Source: Geomicrobium sp. JCM 19038
Lineage (GTDB): Bacteria > Bacillota > Bacilli > Bacillales > Marinococcaceae
DNA: 64,000 nt
NCBI RefSeq assembly: GCF_000698125.1
Contig: NZ_BAXA01000002.1
Location: forward strand, 62,001 to 126,000
Direction of reading: 5' to 3'
Numbering within the stretch: position 1 is the stretch's first letter; each line of letters opens with the position of its first letter. Under the pieces are notes generated by a model. That model did no database searches, was not told the DNA's origin, and was given only the letters and a program-made list of their open reading frames with translations. The position numbers and the translations under genes are program-made. Below are positions 16,499 to 25,112 of the stretch, in pieces.

Positions 16499-18775
16499 TT
16501 ACGATGAAGTTGTTGCTACTTGCTTTCGTGCGTGTTTGGCAGCGTTCACCATTAATTTTAGTGCAGCGATAGTTTCTTCTTCTTTTCTCGTTTTTAACCC
16601 GCAATCAGGGTTTACCCAAAAACGTTCAACAGGCAATACTTTTAGCGCGCGGTTTAAAATGGTCGACATCTCTTCTTCAGAAGGAACACGTGGACTGTGA
16701 ATGTCATACACGCCGAGTCCAATGCCTAATTCATACGTATTCTCCTCAAATGTTGAAAGAATATCTCCTTGACTACGAGACGTTTCAATTGAGATCACGT
16801 CAGCATCAAGTGCGCGAATGGCGTCAATGATATCTTGGAACTCGCTATAGCACATATGCGTGTGAATTTGCGTCGTATCTTGGACGTGGGAAGAGCTAAG
16901 TCGAAACGCATGTACAGCCCAATCCAAGTAGGTCTTCCAATCTTGCTCCTTTAGAGGGAGACCTTCCCGAAGCGCAGGTTCATCGATTTGAATCATTTCA
17001 ATTCCTGCGTTCTCAAGCGCACTCACTTCTTCTTTAATCGCTTCAGCAATTTGGAAAGCGACTTGGAATTTTGGTAAATCATCACGTTCAAATGACCAGT
17101 TTAAAATGGTGACAGGTCCAGTTAACATGCCCTTTACTGGTTTTGACGTTAATGTTTGAGCATACACGGTTTCTTCTACAGTCATCGGTTGTTTAAAGCG
17201 AACATCCCCATAAATAATTGGTGGTTTTACGCCTCGTGAACCGTAAGATTGTACCCAAGCATTCTTCGTGAATGCAAATCCTTCTAAGCGCTCTCCGAAA
17301 AATTCTACCATGTCATTACGTTCAAATTCTCCGTGAACGAGAACATCGAGCCCGATCTCTTCTTGGTGCGTAATCCATGTCGAAATGTAGTCGTTAATTT
17401 GAGTTTTATAGTCTTCTTCAGTAATCGAGCCTTTTTTTAACTTGTGCACGTAATCGCCGTACTTCTTTCGTTTGTGGGAAGGAGCCGATCGTTGTAGTTG
17501 GTAGGATTGGCAAATTCCATTTCTCAAGTTGTTTCGGTCGTCTTTGTTCATAAGAAGCCGTACGAGATACTTCTGAGAAAGGTTCAGTATTTGGTTCTTG
17601 TTTGCGCCATCCAGTCGCTTCAATGTCTTTGAATAATTGTTGATTTTCGCGAATGGCTGTATGATCAGCTGATTGATCGGAATAAAGAAGTTCTTTTAGT
17701 GTAACAACTTCAATTAGTTTTTCATCGGCAAACGATAATGCGCGTTTTAATACCGAGTCTAGTTCTGGTTCATTTTGTACGGTAACAGGCGTATGAAGCA
17801 AGCTTGAGGAAGGTTGAATCCATAACTGTTCAGGAGTCTTTACAACTTGTTTAACTTGCTCAAGCAATGCGAGTTTATCGACGACTTTTGCTTTCCAAAT
17901 GTTGCGACCGTCAATGACGCCAGCCGCAAGAACTTTGTCTCCAGGGAATCCTTTCGTTTGAATGGCGTGCAAGTTCTTTCCGCCATCATGAACGAAGTCT
18001 AGTCCTATTCCTGCAACAGGAAGCTCGACGACTTGGTCATAGTTTTCGACTGCATCAAAGTACGTTTGTACGATAATTTGTAAGTTTGGTACATCCGCAT
18101 GCAGCGTTTCGTAAATGTCTTTGACGTACGCCATTTCCTCATCAGTTACATTTGTGACGAGTGAAGGCTCATCAAGTTGTACCCATAGTACACCTGCTTC
18201 TTCTAGCTCACGCAATACTTGACTGTACACAACAGTTAATTGTTTTAACCAGTCTTCTGTTTGTGATAAGTCGTAATGTTTTGCTAATTTAAGGAACGAG
18301 TAAGGACCGATTAGTACAGGTTTACCCTCAATGCCAAGCTCGTCTTTTGCTTCTTTATAAAGAGTAACCAGTCGGTTCTCAGTGACAGTCGGTGTCGCAT
18401 CTTGGAGTTCAGGTACGATATAGTGATAATTCGTGTTATACCATTTTGTCATTTCACAGGCAGGAGCTCGGCATTTCCACGTGCCATGGCAAAATACGTA
18501 TCAATTGAAACAGGGCCACCTGAATAGTCATATCGCTTAGGAATTAGCCCGAACATTACACTAGCATCTAGGATGTGATCGTAGTAGGTGAAATCACCAA
18601 CAGGGATCACGTCAATGCCTGCTTTTTTCTGTTTACGCAGATGATTCAGACGAATTTCTTTGAGCTGTGCATGTAAATCGTCTTCAGAAATTGAGTTTGA
18701 CCAATACGCTTCTAATGCTTTTTTCCACTCTCTTTGCTCTCCAATTCTTGGATAACCTAATGACGAAGTTGTCAC
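16499..18775 (-). pseudogene. metE: Cobalamin-independent methionine synthase, two frameshifts (probable sequence errors)
   Basis: Zinc enzyme that transfers a methyl group from methyl-tetrahydrofolate triglutamate to homocysteine. Three open segments join into one protein of about 758 residues. The N-terminal domain starts SSLGYPRIGEQREWKKALE. The catalytic domain carries the zinc ligands in THMCYSEF and NPDCGLKTR. Frameshift 1 is near 18465-18470 (a missing G on the plus strand restores ARAPACEMTKW). Frameshift 2 is one extra base in the seven-T run at 17432-17438 (six restores [11 protein letters not shown]). The start is GTG 18775 with AGGAGG. The leader is under 90 bases, with no SAM riboswitch visible. 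Confidence 0.9.
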
Positions 18776-18851
18776 AAGATCGGCCTCCTATCTTTATGTG
18801 AAATGTAAATGTTTCTTCCATTAAGGGTACTGCACTCTTGAAAAGAAATAA

Positions 18852-18887
18852 AGGATATTTTGTTGATTTTCATCAACAAAATATCCT
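18852..18887 (-). terminator. Strong hairpin after hemQ
   Basis: A perfect 15-base stem (AGGATATTTTGTTGA and its complement) with a short loop lies six bases past the hemQ stop. On the minus strand it is followed by TTATTTCTTTTC, a weak T tract, and acts as terminator. Confidence 0.7.
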
Positions 18888-18893
18888 AACGGT

Positions 18894-19642
18894 TTATCTA
18901 GCTTTGAAATAGAAGTCAACATCTTCGAGTGTTAACACATTTCCAACGTAGAAAGATCCAAAATCAGCAAAACGGGCGGATACTTCATCAAAACGCATTT
19001 CATAAACGAGTTTCTTAAATTGAAGTACGTCGTGGGCAAATAGCGTTACGCCCCACTCCCAATCATCGAAACCTACAGAACCGGTAATCACTTGTTTCAC
19101 TTTGCCAGCGTACTTACGGCCAACCATACCGTGTGAATACATCATTTGCCCGCGTTCTTTCGCTGGAGTCATGTACCAGTTATCGTCGCCTTCGCGCTTT
19201 TATCCATTGGATAAAAGCAAATGTGCTCCCATTTGGGAAGAACAGGGAAAACACGCTCACGAATTCCTGGATCATCTAATGGGTCTCCATCGCCACGGTA
19301 CATGTACTTTCCAAGTTCAACAACCGAGACGTAAGAATAAGACGGAATCGTAAATTCTGCAAAACGCGTTTGGTTAAACGCATTTTCAATTTCATTTAGT
19401 TCTTGCATTGTAGGACGAAGAAGCATAAACATAATGTCAGCCTTTTGACCAACAATGGAGTAAAGAGCATAGCTACCTTCTCCTCGTTCCTCATTATGCA
19501 TCCAATCCTCGATCATTTCCTTAAATTCTGCTACGATTTGCCCGCGTTCCTCGGCAGGTACGCGCTTCCACGCTGCCCAATCGAAGGTACGAAAGTCGTG
19601 CAGACTATACCAACCATCAATCGTTTCTGCTGGTTCAGCCAT
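18894..19642 (-). pseudogene. hemQ: Coproheme decarboxylase HemQ, frameshifted (probable sequence error)
   Basis: Last enzyme of the Gram-positive coproporphyrin-dependent heme pathway, turning coproheme into heme b; chlorite-dismutase family. The N-terminal segment (DGWYSLHDFRTFDW; SYSYVSVVELGKY) and the C-terminal segment ([21 protein letters not shown] with the heme-ligand histidine; [13 protein letters not shown]) are in different frames. One missing base in the T run at 19198-19201 separates them; restoring it gives [19 protein letters not shown]. Restored length is about 249, normal for HemQ (YwfI). Since heme synthesis needs it, an error is likelier than a null. Confidence 0.92.
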
Positions 19643-19744
19643 GAGACATGCTCCTTTCTCTCTTACACACTACAATCATTCTTCCTTATCATAGCATAAG
19701 CAATACCTAGATTTGAAATGCAGAGAAAAGGCGTCACAAAGCCG

Positions 19745-20495
19745 TCAAGAACGTTTCGTTAAGAACTTTTGAACAGCTTTTGCATGATCTTCTGTTTGAC
19801 CCGCTAAACGTTGGGCCTGGACTTCTTTTTCTAGGATTTCAGAGAGAGAATGCTCATAACTTTCTCGCATTGTTGCCTTCATCAACCAAAAGCTTCGAGT
19901 GGAGTTTCTGTGAGTTGTTTTGCAAGTTCTTCAGGTGTACCGATTTGGTTGATTAAGTTGATGCGATACGCTTCTTCAGCAGAAATCATTTGCCCCATCC
20001 CGAGTTCTAGGCTTTTGCATAGCCGACAATCCTCGGTAAAAAGTAAGAGGCACCAGCGTCTGGAACAAGTCCGATGTTGAGGAAGCTAAGAGCCATTTTT
20101 GCGTCGTAAGCTGCAACACGGAAGTCGCAAGCGAGCGCAATGCTTAACCCAGCACCAACGGCAATCCCATTGATGTGAGCAACAATAGGTTTTTGAATTT
20201 GCGTAATTGTAAGAATTAATCGGTTGTAAGTATCTCGCAATGAATCTCCATAGTCGAATGCAGTTCGATCATTCAAAGAAGCACTTTTTAAATCTGCACC
20301 AGAACAAAAAGCATCTCCTGCTCCTTGAAGAACAATGACAGAGACGTCAGAGTCACGCTCCGCTTCTTTAAAAGACTCGAAAAGCTCGTGGTGCATTTCA
20401 TCGTTTAAAGCATTTTTGACGTTTGGGCGATTTAACGTGATGGTTGCAATCTGATTGTTAACGTCATAAAGAACCGTTTCTTGTTTCAGTTCCAT
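19745..20495 (-). pseudogene. Enoyl-CoA hydratase, two frameshifts (probable sequence errors)
   Basis: Crotonase-family enzyme adding water to enoyl-CoA in beta-oxidation. The N-terminal 162 residues are open (NRPNVKNALNDEM; SGADLKSASL; oxyanion region HINGIAVGAGLSIALACDFRVA; ALSFLNIGLVPDAGASYFLPRIVG). The frame then breaks at GG 20010-20011 (missing G) and again at AAAA 19888-19891 (missing A). Restoring both gives a normal C-terminus (ELGMGQMISAEEAYRINLI; PLEAFWLMKATMRESYEH) ending at TGA 19747-19745. The protein is then about 250 residues. A fatty-acid-type operator covers its promoter. Confidence 0.9.
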
Positions 20496-20518
20496 AGAGA
20501 ACCCTCCATCTTTTATGA

Positions 20519-20559
20519 ATTATACGTAGTGTATCACAAAATGAATGAATATTCATTTT
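20519..20559 (-). promoter_or_regulatory. Promoter with FadR-like operator for enoyl-CoA hydratase gene
   Basis: TGAATGAATATTCATTTT at 20542-20559 matches the B. subtilis FadR consensus TGAATGAMTANTCATTCA at 16 of 18 positions. On the minus strand a TATAAT (20524-20519) stands 15-17 bases further on, so the operator covers the -35 region. Repression relieved by long-chain acyl-CoA is inferred. Confidence 0.7.
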
Positions 20560-20567
20560 AACAAAAA

Positions 20568-20594
20568 ACCCATACGCAACACTTGCGCACGGGT
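20568..20594 (-). terminator. Terminator after lipL
   Basis: An imperfect stem (ACCCGTGCGCAA / TTGCGTATGGGT on the minus strand) overlaps the lipL stop and runs into six T residues. Confidence 0.75.
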
Positions 20595-21424
20595 CAGCTT
20601 TTATAGAGAATCTTATCGTTTCGCTCATAGACCATTTTCAGTCGTTTAGTCAAACGTTGCTGTTCATCACCGGAAATCTCTTTGGGTTGCAATGTCTTTC
20701 CTAGCATGTCAAATGTGTTAATTAAACGGTTTTCTCCGTCTTGAACAGTTAACGGCTGCCCATAAAGTTCCGATAGAGATGCCATTGTGGACGGATCAAT
20801 CGTCATCGTTTTTTCGCTCGATGTTTGTTCAGCTAGTGAATAAAACTGTTGAATTGTAGTGGCACGTTCAGAACCACTGCCTGTAATGGCTAAGTAAATT
20901 TGCACAGCAGTTCCATTGCGTAATCTGCGCTGGCTAATTCCTGCAAATTTCTTCCCTTGCATGCTCAAATCATAATTTCCCGGGCAATAAGATCCGACAA
21001 TTTCTTTTGCTTCTATAGGATAAGGTGCGTCAGAATACATCTGGTGAATAAGATTGAACATCAGCTCGTATGTCGGATCAATGCTGAGAGATTTTTGGTC
21101 TTTAAAGATAAGCGAAATGTTCAAAACACCTGAATCGAGCATAACTGCTAGCCCTCCAGAGTTACGAACAATAATCGTATATCCTGCTTTTTCTAGGTGT
21201 TCTTTCGCAAAGAAGACATCTTGGAGTCGCGTGTCTTGAGTACCAAGTACAATTGTTGGTTGATGAACCCATGTATGGACAATAGGGTCAGATTCTAATA
21301 CACCAACTGCTTCACAAAAAGTATCATCATATGCAAATGAGGATAAGGCATTTTCATTTTGACCGCTTTGAATGCGGTTCATATAACGCCATGCCTCATG
21401 TTTAATTTCAGTTAGTCCAGTCAT
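20594..21424 (-). CDS. lipL: Octanoyl-[GcvH]:protein N-octanoyltransferase LipL
   Basis: Amidotransferase that moves octanoyl groups from GcvH to the E2 subunits of dehydrogenase complexes in lipoic-acid synthesis. It has the lipoate-ligase fold with TIVLGTQDTRLQDV, VIRNSGGLAV-like TIIVRNSGGLAVML, and the active cysteine in VGSYCPGNYDLS; KKFAGISQRRL carries the conserved lysine. ATG 21424 is chosen (276 residues) since AGGAG lies eight bases upstream; ATG 21442 is less likely. In B. subtilis the gene is ywfL and is likewise near hemQ. Confidence 0.92.
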   Translation of the reverse strand: MTGLTEIKHEAWRYMNRIQSGQNENALSSFAYDDTFCEAVGVLESDPIVHTWVHQPTIVLGTQDTRLQDVFFAKEHLEKAGYTIIVRNSGGLAVMLDSGVLNISLIFKDQKSLSIDPTYELMFNLIHQMYSDAPYPIEAKEIVGSYCPGNYDLSMQGKKFAGISQRRLRNGTAVQIYLAITGSGSERATTIQQFYSLAEQTSSEKTMTIDPSTMASLSELYGQPLTVQDGENRLINTFDMLGKTLQPKEISGDEQQRLTKRLKMVYERNDKILYKS

Positions 21425-21540
21425 CGTTTTACTCCTATTCATCAGGCAATAAACTCTTGCAATTATAGCATATCTACGTGTTTATGATGATTGATTCAGA
21501 GGTATAGAACATAAAAGATATTCTTATGGAGGCGTTACTT

Positions 21541-21771
21541 ATGAATCGAATGACAAAGCGAATTCTGGCAGTAGCACTCACAATTTTCATTGCCCAATTT
21601 ATCATTGTCGCTGGCTATCAAGCGCTCGTCGCAGGTCAAGTGAACTGGACGTACATTATCATTTCCACGCTAATTATGTTACTACTAGTAGGAACAACCG
21701 CGATTGCAAACCGACGTTTGGAGATGATTCAAGAAAATGAAGAAAAGAACACTGCAATCCCCAAAGATTAA
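21541..21771 (+). CDS. Small two-helix membrane protein
   Basis: A 76-residue protein with two transmembrane helices (ILAVALTIFIAQFIIVAGY and YIIISTLIMLLLVGTTAIA) and a short charged C-terminal tail. The family is unknown to me; B. subtilis has a small gene, ywzC, in a comparable place, but I cannot confirm homology. ATG 21541 follows ATGGAGGCG. Its 3' end overlaps the next gene by 35 bases. Confidence 0.75.
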   Translation: MNRMTKRILAVALTIFIAQFIIVAGYQALVAGQVNWTYIIISTLIMLLLVGTTAIANRRLEMIQENEEKNTAIPKD

Positions 21772-22375
21772 GGAACCGCTTGAAGAAACTATTCATCTGG
21801 AGCGAGAAGAGCGATATGAACGGATTGTCGTTAGGAAACAGACATTTGAACAACAGGACTTACGCGATTGCCGGTTTGAAGCGGCCGTTTTTGAACAATG
21901 CTTTTTCTTAGGAGCTTCGTTACAGCAAACAGAATGGGTCGACTGTGAATTTTACAAATGTGATTTATCAAATGTTGACTTGACGCAAGTGACGATGCAC
22001 CGCGTCAAGTTTTTTGAGTGCAAATTAAGTGGTGCTGTCTGCTTTGATAGTTTCTATCAAGATGTGAGTTTTGAGGATACACAACTTCCTTATAGTAACT
22101 TTAGCCACAGTTCATTAAAGCATGTGCGCTTTCAGTCTTCTTTACTCAATCATGCAGACTTTGTTGAGGTAAACTTTGCGAATGTTACGTTTGATGATGT
22201 GAGCTTAAACGATGTACAATTTACAAACACGAGTCTAAAGGAGATCGATTTGAGCACATCAAGGTTTGACCAACTAACCGTCTCAGCAGAAGAGTTAATC
22301 GGCTGTACAATCTCTGAAGATCAAGCTACTGCTTTCGTACGAGCATTTGGCATGAAAGTAAAAGGAATTGACTAA
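21737..22375 (+). CDS. Pentapeptide-repeat protein (Qnr/McbG-like size)
   Basis: The 212-residue protein consists mainly of pentapeptide repeats A(D/N)LxX in a right-handed beta-helix: QDLRDCRFEAAVFEQCFF, CDLSNVDLTQVTM, SSLKHVRFQSSLLNHADFVEVNF. The size is close to Qnr and MfpA proteins, which mimic DNA and protect gyrase, but the class is broad and the true role is unknown. The start overlaps the previous gene by 35 bases, which suggests translational coupling. No plasmid or transposon features surround it. Confidence 0.85.
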   Translation: MKKRTLQSPKIKEPLEETIHLEREERYERIVVRKQTFEQQDLRDCRFEAAVFEQCFFLGASLQQTEWVDCEFYKCDLSNVDLTQVTMHRVKFFECKLSGAVCFDSFYQDVSFEDTQLPYSNFSHSSLKHVRFQSSLLNHADFVEVNFANVTFDDVSLNDVQFTNTSLKEIDLSTSRFDQLTVSAEELIGCTISEDQATAFVRAFGMKVKGID

Positions 22376-22485
22376 GAACACATGTTCGATTATGATAGAG
22401 GTAATTTAAGTTGCTCTTGTCCTCTTTTTAATAAACCGATGAAACGGTATAATGAATGAAAACCTAAAGAAGGGCAGGATTTGAG

Positions 22486-23774
22486 ATGCAAGGCAATGAA
22501 ATCATGCAAGAAGAGAAAGTATTCAAAGATCCTGTCCATCGCTATATCCATGTGCGTGATCAATTAATTTGGGACTTAATTGGGACAAAAGAGTTTCAAC
22601 GTCTAAGAAGAATTCGGCAATTAGGCACGACGTTTTTAACGTTTCATGGAGCAGAGCATACCCGATTTAACCATTCCCTTGGGGTCTATGAAATCATGCG
22701 TCGAATGGTCAATGTATTTGAAGGTCGCCAACATTGGAACGATGAGAACCGACTATTATGTTTAACAGCGGCACTTTTGCACGATATTGGTCATGGACCA
22801 TTCTCACATTCTTTTGAGAAAGTGTTTGATACGGATCATGAGGAATGGACACGAGCAATTATTATGGGAGATACAGAAGTCCATGCTGTATTAAAGAGAA
22901 TGGGCGATCATTTTCCAAAAGAAGTATCAGAGGTCATTGAGAAAACGCATCCGAACAAACTAGTCGTTAGCATGATCTCGAGTCAAATTGATGCGGATCG
23001 TATGGATTATTTACAACGAGATGCTTTTTACACGGGAGTAAGTTATGGCCACTTTGATATGGAACGTATTCTACGGGTAATGAGACCAACTGAAGATCAA
23101 GTCGTCATTAAACAAACAGGCATGCACGCGGTGGAAGATTATATTATGAGTCGATACCAAATGTACTGGCAAGTGTACTTTCACCCGGTTACTCGTTCTG
23201 CGGAAGTGATTCTGAATAAGATTTTACGAAGGGCGAAAGTGCTTTATCTTGAAGGATATCAGTTTACGCAACCGCCTCATCACTTTACCCCATTCTTTAA
23301 TAATAATATGAACACCCAAGACTATTTGAAATTAGACGAGTCCATTATTTACTACTATTTTCAAGTATGGAAGATGAGCAAGATGTGATTCTTGCCGATT
23401 TATGTCGTCGTTTTTTACATAGAGACCTTTTCCAGTATGTTGAATTTGACCAGAATTTTATTTTAAACGAATGGTCCGACTTACAAGAACGTTTCCGTCG
23501 AATTGGACTTGACCCTGATTACTATCTTGTCATTGATTTTTCGTCTGACTTGCCTTATGATTTTTATCGGCCTGGCGAAGAAGAAGAGAGGCTACCGATT
23601 CATCTTTTAAATCGCAATGGCAGATTACGAGAACTTTCTAGAGAATCAGATGTTGTTGAAGCTATTTCAGGAAAGAAAAGAACGGATCATAAATTGTATT
23701 ATCCAAAAGATGTGTTAGACGCTCCTGGTTTTTCTGAAGAAAAGCGGGCGATCATTAAGATTTTACACGGTTGA
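22486..23774 (+). pseudogene. ywfO: HD-domain phosphohydrolase YwfO, frameshifted (probable sequence error)
   Basis: HD-superfamily protein of the dNTPase/YwfO type, hydrolysing nucleotides. Metal ligands appear in FNHSLGVYEIMRRM, LLHDIGHGPFSH (HD motif) and QIDADRMDYLQRDAFYTG. The frame breaks at GG 23369-23370; one added G restores YFQVWEDEQDVILADLCRRF. The restored length is about 430 residues, the normal size for YwfO. The order ywfO-ywgA-ywhD follows B. subtilis, and ywgA follows after 13 bases. Confidence 0.9.
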
Positions 23775-23787
23775 GGAGGATGCTTGC

Positions 23788-24315
23788 ATGTTGACGGAAC
23801 ATGTCCATATTATGTCGCTTTTAGGAACTGCTGAGGAAATTGTTGGTCGCAAGAAATTCCAGAAAGTCGTATACATAGGAAAACAGCTTGGCATGCCGTT
23901 CCATGAAAAGTATGGATTTCATATGTATGGTCCGTATTCTGAGGAACTAACCATACGACTCGACGAGTTGAAGCAATTCGGATTCATACGTGAAACTCAT
24001 GAGGAATGTTCAGGATATAGCCAATATCGCTATCAATTGGCGGAATCAGGCAGAGAATATTTAACGAAAACTGCGCGTTCTTGGACGTGCCATGATGAGA
24101 AAGTCGTCGTTGATGAGCTTAATGCCTGTACGTCCAAGTTTTTGGAGTTAACGGCAACGATCCTCTACTTGCAGCCCGCAAGTAAAGAAGAAGTGATAGA
24201 GCGGGTTTGGACACTTAAGAAGACACAAAACTACTCACTTGAAGACATTAATGAGGCATACGCTTTAATTGCTCGTTGGAAGCAATCAATTGCCGAATCA
24301 ACGTTTACTCATTAA
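23788..24315 (+). CDS. ywgA: YwgA family protein
   Basis: A 175-residue cytoplasmic protein of unknown function. Its N-terminal half (VGRKKFQKVVYIGKQLG, then YGFHMYGPYSEELTIRLDEL) looks like the helix-turn-helix fold shared with SocA/panacea-like and YwgA proteins. The second half is helical. Strong site GAGGAGGATG precedes ATG 23788. It is co-transcribed with ywfO and ends at a terminator. Confidence 0.85.
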   Translation: MLTEHVHIMSLLGTAEEIVGRKKFQKVVYIGKQLGMPFHEKYGFHMYGPYSEELTIRLDELKQFGFIRETHEECSGYSQYRYQLAESGREYLTKTARSWTCHDEKVVVDELNACTSKFLELTATILYLQPASKEEVIERVWTLKKTQNYSLEDINEAYALIARWKQSIAESTFTH

Positions 24316-24340
24316 CCGGATGATTTTCATCCGGTTTTTT
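24314..24340 (+). terminator. Terminator after ywgA
   Basis: A ten-base stem (AACCGGATGA / TCATCCGGTT) is followed by a T run. Confidence 0.9.
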
Positions 24341-24421
24341 CGTTTAGGACTCGAAACTGTTTAGATCCCTAAGGCTTGTGATACACTGTAAGAAGTGTAT
24401 TGGTGGAAAAGGAGTGATCAC

Positions 24422-24967
24422 ATGGACTTATTTAATAAAAACACTGGGAAGAAGCAAGGCTCAGGTTTTAATATTCTAAGTGGAGATTCCACAGACGGTC
24501 ATGGCGGTTTTGGTGTTGGGTCTCTGAGTCTAGACAATCTTACACCTGTTATTATCGATCCAGTAGAAGAGCGTGTCTTTATTGATATGGGTGCCATTCA
24601 TGCCCGTTCAGAGATTGAGAAAAAAGTAAAATTGCTCGATCAGCTCGAAGAGCTAAATGACCCGAAGCTTTATTGGATGGTTTGGGTGACGACTGCTCAT
24701 ACAGATCAAGGATCACCAAAGTACTTTGGAGTTGGCGCATGCCGCTTTTACCGTGAGGAAGAGGCGCCAGAAGGCAGCCGATTTAAACGAGGATTTAAGA
24801 GCATGCCAGAACATGTGAATAACATGGATAAGGCATTAAAAGGCCGCGTTATCGTAAAAGGTATGGACGACAAAAGCTTATATATGCTAAGAGAGTATTT
24901 AAAAGGCTTTAGTGAAGATTATTGGAATCATTCAAGTTCAGAACTTCGTTCAGCACTCGGGGAATAA
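24422..24967 (+). CDS. ywhD: YwhD family protein
   Basis: A 181-residue protein of the YwhD family, conserved in Bacillaceae and of unknown function. It begins with a low-complexity stretch (KKQGSGFNILSGDSTDGHGGFGVGSLSLDNL) and continues with an alpha/beta domain (FIDMGAIHARSEIEKKVKL; LYWMVWVTTAHTDQGSPKYFGVGACRFYR). ATG 24422 is chosen because AAAGGAGTGATC lies just upstream. The gene is monocistronic. Confidence 0.9.
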   Translation: MDLFNKNTGKKQGSGFNILSGDSTDGHGGFGVGSLSLDNLTPVIIDPVEERVFIDMGAIHARSEIEKKVKLLDQLEELNDPKLYWMVWVTTAHTDQGSPKYFGVGACRFYREEEAPEGSRFKRGFKSMPEHVNNMDKALKGRVIVKGMDDKSLYMLREYLKGFSEDYWNHSSSELRSALGE

Positions 24968-24989
24968 ATGAACGATTTGTGAACAAGAA

Positions 24990-25112
24990 TTGTCAATGGT
25001 TGTACTTTTATTCGATAATGTGTAGGCTGAATGTAAACCTTATTATAAGGCTAAGACACTAAAGTGCGCAGAGGAATGCAGAACCTCTGCGCGTTTTAGT
25101 GTCTTTTTTCTT
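24990..25112 (+). ncRNA. Candidate small RNA: promoter plus strong terminator without a gene
   Basis: After ywhD a promoter-like pair, TTGTCA (24990-24995) and GATAAT (25014-25019) with an 18-base spacer, points right. About 30 bases on, a very strong hairpin begins: a 22-pair stem (25053-25074 with 25084-25105, two G-U pairs) ending in a T run. A small stem CCTTAT-T-ATAAGG precedes it. The implied transcript is about 85 bases with no open frame. It may be only a distant ywhD terminator, but it starts 85 bases after that stop. Confidence 0.4.

Noticed and set aside
17432-17438. Phase-variable homopolymer in metE
   Set aside because: Frameshifts at short runs also hit many housekeeping genes in this window, so sequence error explains them better than contingency switching.
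18776-18893. S-box or T-box before metE
   Set aside because: The gap is too short and holds only the hemQ hairpin and the metE ribosome site.
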